Assembly (NCBI RefSeq): GCF_003984645.1
Contig: NZ_RWKI01000016.1
Coordinates: forward strand, 1 to 64,000
DNA length: 64,000 nt
From: Variovorax sp. MHTC-1
GTDB lineage: Bacteria; Pseudomonadota; Gammaproteobacteria; Burkholderiales; Burkholderiaceae_C
Reading direction: 5' to 3'
Under the pieces are notes generated by a model that was not told the DNA's origin, did not search any database, and saw nothing but the letters and a program-made list of their open reading frames with translations. Position 1 is the stretch's first letter. Every line of letters begins with the position of its first letter. A program made the position numbers and the translations under genes. Of this stretch, positions 8,600-17,486 are shown one piece after another.

Positions 8600-9415
8600 C
8601 TACTCGGACGGTCGCGTGGCCGTCAGGCCCGTGGGCGGGCCGTCGATCGCGGTCCACCCGCCATCCACCGACAGCGAACTGCCCGTGATGTAGCTGGCCG
8701 CGTCGGATGCGAGAAAGGCCACCGCCGAACCCACCTCCGACGGCTGCCCCCAGCGATTGAATACCGTGTGGGCCGCGTAGGTGTCGTAGATGGCCGGACG
8801 CTCCTTGAGCGGAGCGGTCAGCCGGGTCTCGATGATGCTGGGCATGACCGCGTTGACGCGCACGCCGTAGCTTCCAACCTCGGACGCGAAGCCCTTGACC
8901 ATCTGCGCGATGCCGGCCTTTGTGGCTGCATAGATTCCAAGGCCGGGTTCGATCGTCACCGCCCGCATCGACGAGCACAGGATGAGGCTGCCGCTTCCCT
9001 GCTTCATCATCGGCGTGCCGAAGCGACGCATGAAATGGAAGGCGCCCTTCAGGTTCAGGTTCACGACCTGGTCGAACTCCTCGTCCGTGTAGTCGACGAT
9101 GAGCTTGCGGATGTTGAGCGCCGGCGTTGCGACCGCGACATCGATGCGTCCGCGCGCCGCCAGCGTGTGCGCGGCCAGGGCGGCGATGTCCGCGCCACTC
9201 GCTGCGTCGGTGCTGCGCCATTCGGCGGAGCCCGTGCCCGATTGCGCGATCTGCTCGGCCGTTGCCTGCGCGCCATCGGCATCGCGGTCCGCGCACACCA
9301 CGTGCGCGCCCATCGCGCCCAGTGCATGTGCCGAGGCTTGGCCGATGCCCGAGGCCGCGCCCAGCACCACGGCCGTCCTACCGGTGAGATCGAAGAGTTG
9401 GCGGTAGTTCTGCAT
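8600..9415 (-). CDS. SDR family oxidoreductase
   Basis: A 271-residue classical SDR: cofactor motif GAASGIG near residue 20, Asp after the second strand (CADRD) favouring NAD(H), and catalytic Ser/Tyr/Lys in the segments LCSSMRAV and YAATKAG. The usual NNAG motif is replaced by a sequence around TPALN, which is unusual but seen in some SDRs. It is the last gene of a minus-strand group with a NIPSNAP protein, a Bug receptor and a TPP enzyme; 75 bp separate it from the NIPSNAP gene. Substrate unknown. Confidence 0.85.
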   Translation of the reverse strand: MQNYRQLFDLTGRTAVVLGAASGIGQASAHALGAMGAHVVCADRDADGAQATAEQIAQSGTGSAEWRSTDAASGADIAALAAHTLAARGRIDVAVATPALNIRKLIVDYTDEEFDQVVNLNLKGAFHFMRRFGTPMMKQGSGSLILCSSMRAVTIEPGLGIYAATKAGIAQMVKGFASEVGSYGVRVNAVMPSIIETRLTAPLKERPAIYDTYAAHTVFNRWGQPSEVGSAVAFLASDAASYITGSSLSVDGGWTAIDGPPTGLTATRPSE

Positions 9416-9490
9416 GTTTGTTCTCCGTGGACAGGAAGTGTGACGCCAGTCTTTGCGGCTGCCGAGGCCGCGCGTGCGCGCAGCGCGATG

Positions 9491-9808
9491 TCACGGTTTG
9501 AAGAAGGAGGTCGGCACCATCAGCTTCGTCTCCTGGGACACGAGATAGGCGGCTTGCGCGCTCTTCTCGAGATAACTCGCCCAGGCAGGGTCGCGCTGCA
9601 TCGCCGCGCGCTTGCCGGCGCGATCCGCCGCATCTGCGAAGACCCAGATGTGCGTGTAGCTGTTGACGTTGCCGGTTTCGGTCTGCAGATAGGCGAGCGG
9701 TTCGCCGAGGTGGCGGCGCTGGGTGTCGAAGCCGTGCTCGGCATACAGCGCGAGATGGCGCTTCAGCGTGCCGGGGCGGCAGGTGTAGGTACGTACGTCG
9801 TAGAGCAT
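9491..9808 (-). CDS. NIPSNAP family protein
   Basis: This 105-residue protein starts MLYDVRTYTCRPGT and contains YTHIWVFADAADR and a basic middle part, the pattern of small single-domain NIPSNAP proteins with a dimeric alpha-beta barrel fold. Bacterial members are often found in catabolic operons, but no reaction is firmly assigned. It sits between the Bug receptor gene and the SDR on the same strand and is probably part of the same transcript. Confidence 0.8.
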   Translation of the reverse strand: MLYDVRTYTCRPGTLKRHLALYAEHGFDTQRRHLGEPLAYLQTETGNVNSYTHIWVFADAADRAGKRAAMQRDPAWASYLEKSAQAAYLVSQETKLMVPTSFFKP

Positions 9809-9849
9809 GTGTTCTCGGTTTTCTTGCGGATTCTGGAGGGTTCTCTCAT

Positions 9850-10827
9850 TCAGTCCACGGTCGCGCCTGAGCGTTCGACCATTGCGCCCCAGCGCTTCAC
9901 TTCCTGCGCGACGAAGGGCTGGAAGACTTCGTGACTGTCGCCGATGGCATCGGCGCCGAGTTCCTTCAGGCGCGCCTGCACGGCCGGGTCGGCTACCGCC
10001 TGCGCGATCGATGCGGACAGCTTGGCCACCACCGGCGCCGGCGTGCCGGCTGGCGCGAAGAGGCCGAACCACGAGCGTGCGTCCATCTGCGGGTAGCCGG
10101 CTTCGGCGAAGGTCGGTACCTCTGGCAGGCTGGCGCGGCGGGCCTTGCCGGTCACCGCCAGCGGCCGCAGCTTGCCGGCCTGCACTTGCGTCAGCACCTC
10201 GGGCAGATTGGCGAACATCGCCTGCACCTGGCCGCCGATCAGGTCGGTCTGCGCCAGCGCGCCGCCCTTGTAGGGCACGTGCAGCATGCGGGCGCCGACC
10301 AGGGTGTTGAATTGCTCGCCCGCGAGGTGCGCCGCCGTGCCGGTGCCGCCGGAGGCGAAGTTGAGCTTGTCGCCCTGCCCCTTCGCGAAGGCCGCGAATT
10401 CTGGCGCGCTGCGCGCCGGCACGCCGGGATTCACCACCAGCACCAGCGGCACCGATGCCAGGTTCGACAGCGCGGCAAAGTCCTTCGTCAGGCTGTAGTC
10501 GAGCTTGCGGTAGAGCGTCGCGTTGATCGCGTGGCTCGAGGTCGCCATCAGGATCGTGTAGCCGTCGGGCGTGGCACGAGCCACGGCGATGGCGCCGATG
10601 TTCCCGTTGGCTCCGGACTTGTTGTCGATCACGACGGGCTGGCCCAGCTGGTCCGACATCTTCTGTCCCACCACGCGGGCGATCACGTCGGTGGCGCCGC
10701 CGGCAGCGAAGGGCACCACGATCCGGATCGGGCGCGCCGGGAAATCGGCCGGGCCCTGTGCATGGGCCTGCATCAGCGTGCATGCGCCCAGTGCCGCCAG
10801 GGCCGAGGCCCGCAGCAGTTTGTTCAT
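9850..10827 (-). CDS. Bug/TctC-type tripartite tricarboxylate transporter receptor
   Basis: A 325-residue periplasmic solute receptor with a Sec signal peptide (about residues 1-23, ending QAHAQ) and the family hallmarks IRIVVPFAAGGATD and NKSGANGNIG. Bug proteins bind carboxylates and related acids. No tctA or tctB membrane gene lies nearby, so it would work with a permease encoded elsewhere or act only as a sensor, as is common in Burkholderiales. The next gene upstream is the TPP enzyme, suggesting the ligand is that pathway's substrate. Confidence 0.92.
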   Translation of the reverse strand: MNKLLRASALAALGACTLMQAHAQGPADFPARPIRIVVPFAAGGATDVIARVVGQKMSDQLGQPVVIDNKSGANGNIGAIAVARATPDGYTILMATSSHAINATLYRKLDYSLTKDFAALSNLASVPLVLVVNPGVPARSAPEFAAFAKGQGDKLNFASGGTGTAAHLAGEQFNTLVGARMLHVPYKGGALAQTDLIGGQVQAMFANLPEVLTQVQAGKLRPLAVTGKARRASLPEVPTFAEAGYPQMDARSWFGLFAPAGTPAPVVAKLSASIAQAVADPAVQARLKELGADAIGDSHEVFQPFVAQEVKRWGAMVERSGATVD

Positions 10828-10857
10828 GTCTGTCTCCTGTTGGTAAAGAAAGGTCGG

Positions 10858-12540
10858 TCAGGACGCGGCGCGCAGCGCCTTCTCGCGCAGCTCGCTCAGG
10901 GTGGCGCGCGGCGTCAGGATCTCGGGCTCGATCGCGAGCTCGATGAGCGCGCCGCCAGCGGCGAGGGCGCGCTGCAGCGCGGGCGCGAAGTCCTCGCTGC
11001 GCTCCACCCGCTCGGCATGCAGGCCGAAGGATTGCGCGTAGAGCACGAAATCGGGATTGCACAGGTCGGTGCCGATGGGCCGGCCCGGATAGTTCACTTC
11101 CTGGTGCATGCGGATGGTGCCGTACATGCCGTTGTTGAAGACGATGAAGACGATCGCCAGCGCATGGCGCTTGACGGTCGCGAGCTCCTGCGAAGTCATC
11201 AGGAAGCAGCCGTCGCCGGCCAGGCAGATCACCTGCCGCGACGGATGCTGCAGCTTGGCCGCGATGGCCGCCGGCACGCCGTAGCCCATCGCGCCGCTGG
11301 TGGGCGCAAGCTGGGTGTGCGGTCGCGAGAACGGGTAATAGCGGTGCGCCCAGGCGCTGTAGTTCCCGGCGCCGTTGGTGAGGATCGCGTCGGGCTCGAG
11401 CGTGTCGCGCAGGGTTTGGATGACGCGGGCGGGGTCGAGCTTCGCCCGGCGCGTCGAGGGCGCGATATAGCGCTCGTAGTTTCCGCGCAGTTGTGCGAGC
11501 CAAGCGCCCCGCGGTGCCGGGTCGACCGGCGGCATCGCAGCTGCGGCCTGCGCGAAGGGGGCCACGCTGCTCAGGATCTTGAGAGCCGGCTGGTACACGC
11601 GCCCGAGCTCTTCGGCGCAGGGCAGCACGTGCACCAGCCGCTGGCGCGGTACCGGTACTTCGAGCAGCGCGTAGCCGCTGGTGACGATCTCGCCCAATCG
11701 CGTGCCCGCGGCGATCAGCAGGTCGGCTTCGCGCACCGCCTTGGCGAGCTCGGGATTGACGCCGATGCCGAGCTCGCCGACATACTGCGGATGGCGGTTG
11801 TCGAAGAGGTCCTGCCGTCGAAACGCGCAGGCCGCGGGCAGGCCGTTCTGCACGGCGAAGCGCTCGATCGCGTCGCGGCCCGGCGCGCTCCAGCCCGGTC
11901 CGCCGAGCAGCAGCAGCGGCCGTTGCGCCGCGGCAAGGTGGTCGCGCAGACGAAGCATCGCCGCGGGCTCGGGATGCGCTTGCGGCACTTCCACGCGCGG
12001 TGCCGCGGCGGGAAAGGCGGAGTCGGTCAGCATGTCCTCGGGCAGCGCCAGCACCACCGGACCGGGGCGCCCGGACATCGCCACCGAATAGGCACGCGCC
12101 ATGAGTTCGGGCACGCGCGCAACGTCGTCGATCTGCGCCACCCACTTCACGAAAGGGCCGAACATGCGCCGGTAGTCGATCTCCTGGAAGGCTTCACGCT
12201 CGATCATGTCGCGCCCGACCTGGCCGATCAGCAGGATCATGGGCGTGGAATCCTGAAAGGCGGTGTGCACGCCGATGCTCGCGTTGGTGGCACCCGGCCC
12301 ACGCGTGACCATGCAGATGCCGGGCCGGCCGGTGAGCTTGCCGTGGGCCTCGGCCATGAAGGCGGCGGCGCCTTCGTGGCGGCAGGCCACCACGCGCACG
12401 GCATCCTGCTGCGCATGGAGCGCGTTCAGCACGTCGAGGTAACTCTCGCCCGGCACGCAGAACACGGTGTCTGTGCCCTGCGCAAGAAGCGCATCGACGA
12501 TCAGCTGGCCGCCGGTACGGAGCTTGGGGGAATCGTTCAT
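10858..12540 (-). CDS. Thiamine pyrophosphate-dependent enzyme (acetolactate synthase/benzoylformate decarboxylase type)
   Basis: A 560-residue three-domain TPP enzyme. The N-terminal pyrimidine-binding domain holds the activating glutamate in CRHEGAAAFMAEA; the middle domain has the TPP_enzyme_M fold (around PLLLLGGPGW); the C-terminal domain has GDGCFLMTSQE followed by NNGMYG, which binds magnesium and diphosphate. It will form or break a C-C bond next to a carbonyl, but acetolactate synthase, 2-oxoacid decarboxylase and lyase roles cannot be separated here. A separate small regulatory subunit (IlvN type) is absent, which argues for a catabolic rather than a biosynthetic role. ATG at 12540 is preferred to a GTG at 12561. 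Confidence 0.88.
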   Translation of the reverse strand: MNDSPKLRTGGQLIVDALLAQGTDTVFCVPGESYLDVLNALHAQQDAVRVVACRHEGAAAFMAEAHGKLTGRPGICMVTRGPGATNASIGVHTAFQDSTPMILLIGQVGRDMIEREAFQEIDYRRMFGPFVKWVAQIDDVARVPELMARAYSVAMSGRPGPVVLALPEDMLTDSAFPAAAPRVEVPQAHPEPAAMLRLRDHLAAAQRPLLLLGGPGWSAPGRDAIERFAVQNGLPAACAFRRQDLFDNRHPQYVGELGIGVNPELAKAVREADLLIAAGTRLGEIVTSGYALLEVPVPRQRLVHVLPCAEELGRVYQPALKILSSVAPFAQAAAAMPPVDPAPRGAWLAQLRGNYERYIAPSTRRAKLDPARVIQTLRDTLEPDAILTNGAGNYSAWAHRYYPFSRPHTQLAPTSGAMGYGVPAAIAAKLQHPSRQVICLAGDGCFLMTSQELATVKRHALAIVFIVFNNGMYGTIRMHQEVNYPGRPIGTDLCNPDFVLYAQSFGLHAERVERSEDFAPALQRALAAGGALIELAIEPEILTPRATLSELREKALRAAS

Positions 12541-12670
12541 CGTCAGCCATCGGACCGCCATCGCGGCGGCGGAGTTGAAGAGAGATGAACTTTAGGCGGC
12601 CGGGCGCCTTAGGCGGTAGGACGATTGCGAGCTCGTCTTGTACTTTTCGACCGGCCGGACTAGGGGCCAG

Positions 12671-13573
12671 CTAGCGGAATGTGCCGTAGCGCTTCTTGAA
12701 CTCGCCGGGTGTCAGCTGCGTGCGCTTCTTGAAGAAGCGGCTGAAGTAGGCATGGTCTTCGAAGTGAAGGTGGAAAGCAATCTCGGCGACTCCCATGTCG
12801 GTGTTGCACAGCAGCCGCTTGGCCTCGAGCACGAGGCGCTCGTGAACCAGTTCGCCTGCGGTCTTGCCGAGCGTGCGCTTGACGGCATCGTTGAGCTGGC
12901 GCTCCGTGACATGCAGCCGTTCTGCATAGTCGCGCAGCGGACCGAAGTCGAGGTAGTGCTGGTCGATCAGGAGCTTGAAGCGCTTGGTCAGCGAGTAGCT
13001 TTGGGGGGAGGCGCCGTCGGCGGCACGTGCCGGATAGAGCCGCCGCAAACGGGTCAGCAGCACGAGCAGGTAGGAGCGCACGATGTCCAGGCGCGCCTCC
13101 GCCCGGCCAAGCATTTCCTTTTCCATCTCCAGCAGCAGCGGCAGCAGTTCGTCGTGCTGGGCCTGATCGAGGTAGAGCACGGGCGCGTCGGAGGCGATGT
13201 GGAAGAAGGGGTACTGCGCAATGTCGTCGGAGCGCGGAAACATCTGCACGAAGAACTCGGTGCTGAAGTTGATGACGAAACCCTTCGGCCGCACGGCAGA
13301 GGCCCAGGCGTGCAGCTGGCCGGGCGAGACGAAGAACACCGTGTTGGCGCGCGCATCGAAGGTCTCGAAGTCGAGCAGGTGCGTGCCCGCCGCTTCGCTC
13401 ATCCACAGCAGGTGATAGTAGTTGTGACGGTGCGGGAAGCCGCGAGGGATGTCCGGACGGTCCTCGAGCCGTACGAGATCGAAATGGAATGCACCTGCTT
13501 CACCGCTGAAGTCTGAGCTGTCGAAGACCGGGAAATCGGCAGTAGCCGTGGTGTGCGCGAGGGAGCTTGCCAT
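12671..13573 (-). CDS. AraC family transcriptional regulator
   Basis: The 300-residue protein has an N-terminal cupin-like ligand domain (PHRHNYYHLLWM, and FFVSPGQLHAW) and a C-terminal double helix-turn-helix of about 100 residues (RDYAERLHVTERQLNDAVKR, then AEIAFHLHFEDHAYFSRFFK). It lies directly upstream of, and on the same strand as, the TPP enzyme/Bug/NIPSNAP/SDR group and is its likely activator. The ATG at 13573 has AGGTG 13 bases upstream; an ATG at 13603 would overlap the neighbouring gene. Confidence 0.9.
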   Translation of the reverse strand: MASSLAHTTATADFPVFDSSDFSGEAGAFHFDLVRLEDRPDIPRGFPHRHNYYHLLWMSEAAGTHLLDFETFDARANTVFFVSPGQLHAWASAVRPKGFVINFSTEFFVQMFPRSDDIAQYPFFHIASDAPVLYLDQAQHDELLPLLLEMEKEMLGRAEARLDIVRSYLLVLLTRLRRLYPARAADGASPQSYSLTKRFKLLIDQHYLDFGPLRDYAERLHVTERQLNDAVKRTLGKTAGELVHERLVLEAKRLLCNTDMGVAEIAFHLHFEDHAYFSRFFKKRTQLTPGEFKKRYGTFR

Positions 13574-13589
13574 GGATGATCGATTCACC

Positions 13590-14162
13590 TCATCTGGGAC
13601 CATCGTTCGACCACCACTGCTGCAAGCGACGCAGCAGCTGAACCGGACGCTTGTCCGCTCGGACGCGGCGCAGGTGCTCGCGATAGAGCGCGCGCTGGGT
13701 GGTCAGTGCTGCCCGGAGAGCGCCGAGGTTGTCTTCTGTGTACAGCCAGACGCCTTGAAGCACGAAGTTGCCGGGCTTGCTCGGATCCGGCTTCGGTCGA
13801 GCATGAACGTTTGTCGCACCGATGCTCCTTAGCAGCTCGATCCGTGCGGCCGCGACCATCATGCCGTCGCCGTACATCTCTATTTCCCGGGTCAACGTAA
13901 AGTGCACGCTCTGTATGCTCGGGAAGCGCTCGGCCAGGAACATGGTGACCTCGACCAGCAAGAGCGGGCCGAAGTTGCGCTGCTCGGTTTTGACAGACGG
14001 CGAAGGCAGAAAGCGACTGATGCGAACTTCCGACCTGTCGGCGCTTACTTCGACCGGGTCCACCGAGCCGAGAAGGCGACCTCGATCACGGGCGACGATG
14101 GGCTTGCCCAGTTCGTAGCTCGACAGGTCCGGCCCCGCGAGGTGCAGTTTCTCAAAGCTCAA
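13590..14162 (-). CDS. Protein of unknown function
   Basis: A 190-residue protein with no family that I recognise. The frame opens with a TTG at 14162; an in-frame stop lies just upstream and there is no ATG before residue 73, so either the TTG is used or the 5' end is lost. The middle part reads like a folded alpha/beta protein (around LLLVEVTMFLAERFPSI and SVHFTLTREIEMYGDGMMV), which is faintly acetyltransferase-like but lacks a clear acetyl-CoA loop. It ends 16 bp before the AraC start and could be co-transcribed with it. Confidence 0.5.
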   Translation of the reverse strand: MSFEKLHLAGPDLSSYELGKPIVARDRGRLLGSVDPVEVSADRSEVRISRFLPSPSVKTEQRNFGPLLLVEVTMFLAERFPSIQSVHFTLTREIEMYGDGMMVAAARIELLRSIGATNVHARPKPDPSKPGNFVLQGVWLYTEDNLGALRAALTTQRALYREHLRRVRADKRPVQLLRRLQQWWSNDGPR

Positions 14163-14322
14163 GGTTCATCAGGGGGTCGATTCCCAGCCATCAGCGGCCG
14201 AATGCCCGGCCAGCGGTGGCACATTCTCGCCGCAGCGGGGTTCGCGCGTTTCGCCGAACAACGAGGACAACGCGCCTTGCTTCAGCGATATGGCTTGCAG
14301 GGACGGGCCGCCCTGCTGCGGC

Positions 14323-16533
14323 TCAAGCCACCGGCGGCAGGCGATCCAGCAGCTTGTCGAGCGTGATCGGATAGTTCCGCACGCGAATGCCGGTCGCGTT
14401 GTAGACGGCATTGGCCACCGCAGCAGCGACGCCGCACATGCCGAGCTCGCCCACACCCTTGGCCTTCATCGGTGAAGAGATCGGGTCCGTCTCGTCCAGG
14501 AAGATCACGTCCTGGTGGGGAATATCCGCGTGTACCGGCACCTCGTAGCCCGCCAGGTCGTGGTTGACGAAGAAGCCATGCCGCTTGTCGAGTGACAGTT
14601 CCTCCATCAGCGCCCCGCCGACGCCCATCGTCATGGCGCCGATCACCTGGCTGCGGGCGGACTTGGGGTTCAGGATGCGCCCAGCGGCACACACGGCGAG
14701 CATGCGCCGGACCCGTATCTCGCCGGTCGCGGCGTCGACGCCGACCTCCACGAAGTGGGCGCCGAAAGTCGACTGCTGGTACTTCTTGTCGAGGTCGCCG
14801 TACTCGATGCCGTCCTCGGCAACCAGGCCGTTCGCGCCGGCGGCCTCGGCGAGCGGCACCGTGCGCTCGCCGGCGCGCACCATGCCGTCCGAGAACTCCG
14901 CGTCGCCCGATGCGATGCCGAGCTTGCTCGCCACGGCCTCGCGCAGCTTCATGCACGCCGCGTAGACACCCGAGGTCGAGTTGTTGGCACCCCACTGCCC
15001 GCCGGAGCCGGCCGAGACGGGAAACGCCGAATCGCCGAGGCGCACGAGCACCCTCTGCAGCGGCACGCCCATCGTTTCGGCAGCGGTCTGCGCGATGATG
15101 GTGTACGAGCCGGTGCCGATGTCGGTCATGTCGGTTTCCACGGTGACCATGCCACGGTTGTCCAGGCGAACGCGCGCGGCCGACTTTGTCAGCAGGTTGT
15201 TGCGGAAAGCCGCGGCGACCCCCATGCCCACAAGCCAGCGTCCGTCACGCTGCTGCCCCGGTCGTGCGTTGCGCCTGCTCCATTCGAAGCGTTCGGCCCC
15301 GGTGCGCAGGCATTCGATCAATCTGCGCTGGGAGTACGGGCGCTCCGGCTTCTCGGGATCGACCTGCGTGTCGTTCCGCACCCGAAACTCGACCGGGTCG
15401 AGACCCAGCTTTTCCGCCATTTCGTCCATGGCGATCTCCAGCGCCATCATGCCCGGCGCCTCGCCGGGCGCGCGCATGGCATTGCCTTCGGGCAAGTCCA
15501 GCACCGCCAGCCGCGTGGTCGTCAGGCGGTTCGCGCCGGCGTACAGGAGCCGGGTCTGGTTGACCGCGGTCTCCGCCTGCCCGCCCGGAAGGTCGCCGGA
15601 CCAGCCCTCGTGGGCGATGGCGGTGATCTTGCCCTCCCGCGTGGCACCGATGCGGATGCGCTGGATGGTTGCCGGCCGGTGCGTGGTGTTGTTCATCATC
15701 AAGGGCCGCTGCAGTGCCACCTTCACGGGCCGGCGGACCGCTCGCGCACCCAGCGCGGCAAGCACCGCATCCGTGCGCACGAACAGCTTGCCGCCGAAGC
15801 CGCCGCCGATGAAGGGCGAGACCAGCCGGACATTGGCTTTGGGGATGCCGAGCGTCTTGGCCACGTCGCCGACGCCCCAGGCGATCATCTGGTTCGATGT
15901 CCAGATGGTGAGCTTCTCGCCCTTCCAGGCCGCGATCGACGCATGCGGCTCCATCATCGCGTGCGACTCGTCGGGCGTGGTGTAGGTCGCATCGAGCTGC
16001 ACCGGGGCCGCGGCGTATGCGCCGGCGAAGTCGCCCGCCTTCGTTTCCGGCTCGCCAGAGAACGGGTTCGGTTTGGGCAGTTGCGCCGCCGCCATTTCGG
16101 CGCTCAGGTCGAAGCGGCCCGGCGAACGCGTGTAGTCGATGCGCACCAGCTGCGCCGCGGCGCGCGCCTGTTCGAAGGTATTGGCCACGACGAGCGCGAC
16201 GGCCTGATGGTAGTGATCGATCTCGGGCCCGCCCAGGAGCTTGGCCGTGTTGAAGTCGCCCTTGCCGAGCTTGCCGGCATTGCGCGCCGTGACGACGGCC
16301 AGGACGCCCGGTGCCGCGCGGGCGGCACTCAGGTCCATCGAGGCGATGCGGCCTTTCGCGATGCCGGCGCCCACCACGTACCCGTAGGCGGCGTCGGGCG
16401 CTTCGGCGTTGCGTTCATAGGCGTAGCGGGCGGAGCCCGTGGTTTTCACCGGTCCATCGATCCGGTCGGTCGGCTTGCCGATGACCTTGAGCTGGTCGAT
16501 CGGATTGGTCGTGGCGGGTGTGTCGAACTTCAT
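14323..16533 (-). CDS. paoC: Molybdenum-binding subunit of aldehyde oxidoreductase (PaoC type)
   Basis: The 736-residue protein belongs to the xanthine oxidase family large subunits that carry molybdopterin cytosine dinucleotide. Seen are the glycine-rich FIGGGFGGKLF, NAMRAPGEAPGMMALE, GSGGQWGANNST, and KGVGELGMCG near the C-terminus with the catalytic glutamate. Length matches E. coli PaoC (732). With PaoA and PaoB it would form a heterotrimer, periplasmic in E. coli, oxidising a broad range of aromatic and aliphatic aldehydes to acids. It starts 2 bp after the paoB stop, so translation is coupled. No PaoD/XdhC-like cofactor chaperone gene is found nearby. Confidence 0.92.
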   Translation of the reverse strand: MKFDTPATTNPIDQLKVIGKPTDRIDGPVKTTGSARYAYERNAEAPDAAYGYVVGAGIAKGRIASMDLSAARAAPGVLAVVTARNAGKLGKGDFNTAKLLGGPEIDHYHQAVALVVANTFEQARAAAQLVRIDYTRSPGRFDLSAEMAAAQLPKPNPFSGEPETKAGDFAGAYAAAPVQLDATYTTPDESHAMMEPHASIAAWKGEKLTIWTSNQMIAWGVGDVAKTLGIPKANVRLVSPFIGGGFGGKLFVRTDAVLAALGARAVRRPVKVALQRPLMMNNTTHRPATIQRIRIGATREGKITAIAHEGWSGDLPGGQAETAVNQTRLLYAGANRLTTTRLAVLDLPEGNAMRAPGEAPGMMALEIAMDEMAEKLGLDPVEFRVRNDTQVDPEKPERPYSQRRLIECLRTGAERFEWSRRNARPGQQRDGRWLVGMGVAAAFRNNLLTKSAARVRLDNRGMVTVETDMTDIGTGSYTIIAQTAAETMGVPLQRVLVRLGDSAFPVSAGSGGQWGANNSTSGVYAACMKLREAVASKLGIASGDAEFSDGMVRAGERTVPLAEAAGANGLVAEDGIEYGDLDKKYQQSTFGAHFVEVGVDAATGEIRVRRMLAVCAAGRILNPKSARSQVIGAMTMGVGGALMEELSLDKRHGFFVNHDLAGYEVPVHADIPHQDVIFLDETDPISSPMKAKGVGELGMCGVAAAVANAVYNATGIRVRNYPITLDKLLDRLPPVA

Positions 16534-16535
16534 GA

Positions 16536-17486
16536 TCAGCTCCTCGCTTGCAGCAGGGCGGCGGCCAGCGTGCGCTCGGCCAATGGCAACTTGAATGCGT
16601 TCTCGTGGGACAGCTCTGCACCGGCCAGCAGCTGCGCCGTCACCGCCTTCGCGCCCTGCGGCAGCGCGGCCTCCGCAGCCTCGAGGCGCCACGGCTTGTG
16701 GGCCACGCCGCCCAGTGCCACCCGGCCCGAGCCGTCGCGCTGCACGATCGCCGCGACGGAAACAAGCGCAAAGGCATAGGAGGCGCGATCGCGGACCTTG
16801 CGGTAGATCTGCGTGCCGCCGACCGGCCGCGGGAGCGTGACGGCGGTGATCAGCTCGTCCCGCTCCAGCGCGGTCTCGATGTGCGGGGTGTCGCCGGGCA
16901 GGCGGTGGAAATCGGCAATCGGGATCACGCGCGTGCGTCCATCGGGGCGTACCGTCTCGACCGTCGCGTCGAGCACGCGCATCGCGACGGCCATGTCGCT
17001 CGGATGGGTTGCGATGCAGGCCTTGCTCGCGCCGATCACCGCTTGCTGGCGAGTGACACCGCCGATGGCGCTGCAACCGCTCCCAGGCTGGCGCTTGTTG
17101 CACGGCTGGTCCGTGTCGTAGAAGTAGGGGCAGCGCGTGCGTTGCAGCAAGTTGCCCGCCGTCGTCGCCTTGTTGCGCAGCTGGCCGGAGGCGCCCGCCA
17201 GCAGCGCGCGGGACAGCACGCCGTAGTCGCGTCGCACGCGTTCGTCGGCGGCCAGGTCGGTGTTGCGCACCAGGGCGCCAACGCGCAAGCCGCCCTCGGG
17301 CGCCGCTTCGATCTTGTCCAGGGCAAGACCGTTCACGTCGACCAGGTGCGTCGGCGCTTCGATCTGCAGCTTCATCAGGTCCAGCAGATTGGTGCCGCCG
17401 GCGATGAACTTCGCACCCGGGCTGCGGGCGACGGCCGCCGCAGCCTGCGCCGGAGAATGTGCACGCTCATAGGTAAACGGCTTCAT
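16536..17486 (-). CDS. paoB: FAD-binding subunit of aldehyde oxidoreductase (PaoB type)
   Basis: A 316-residue medium subunit of a molybdenum hydroxylase with the FAD motifs KFIAGGTNLLDLMK and TTAGNLLQRTRCPYF. The cysteine-rich insertion (RCPYFYDTDQPCNKRQ followed by GSGC) matches the extra [4Fe-4S] site that distinguishes PaoB from ordinary xanthine dehydrogenase FAD subunits. Its ATG overlaps the paoA stop by four bases (ATGA), showing translational coupling. Confidence 0.92.
   Translation of the reverse strand: MKPFTYERAHSPAQAAAAVARSPGAKFIAGGTNLLDLMKLQIEAPTHLVDVNGLALDKIEAAPEGGLRVGALVRNTDLAADERVRRDYGVLSRALLAGASGQLRNKATTAGNLLQRTRCPYFYDTDQPCNKRQPGSGCSAIGGVTRQQAVIGASKACIATHPSDMAVAMRVLDATVETVRPDGRTRVIPIADFHRLPGDTPHIETALERDELITAVTLPRPVGGTQIYRKVRDRASYAFALVSVAAIVQRDGSGRVALGGVAHKPWRLEAAEAALPQGAKAVTAQLLAGAELSHENAFKLPLAERTLAAALLQARS

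Noticed and set aside
9931..12588. An open plus-strand frame of 885 codons opposite the Bug receptor and TPP enzyme genes
   Set aside because: Mirror of GC-rich codons in the real minus-strand genes; no domain or start signal.
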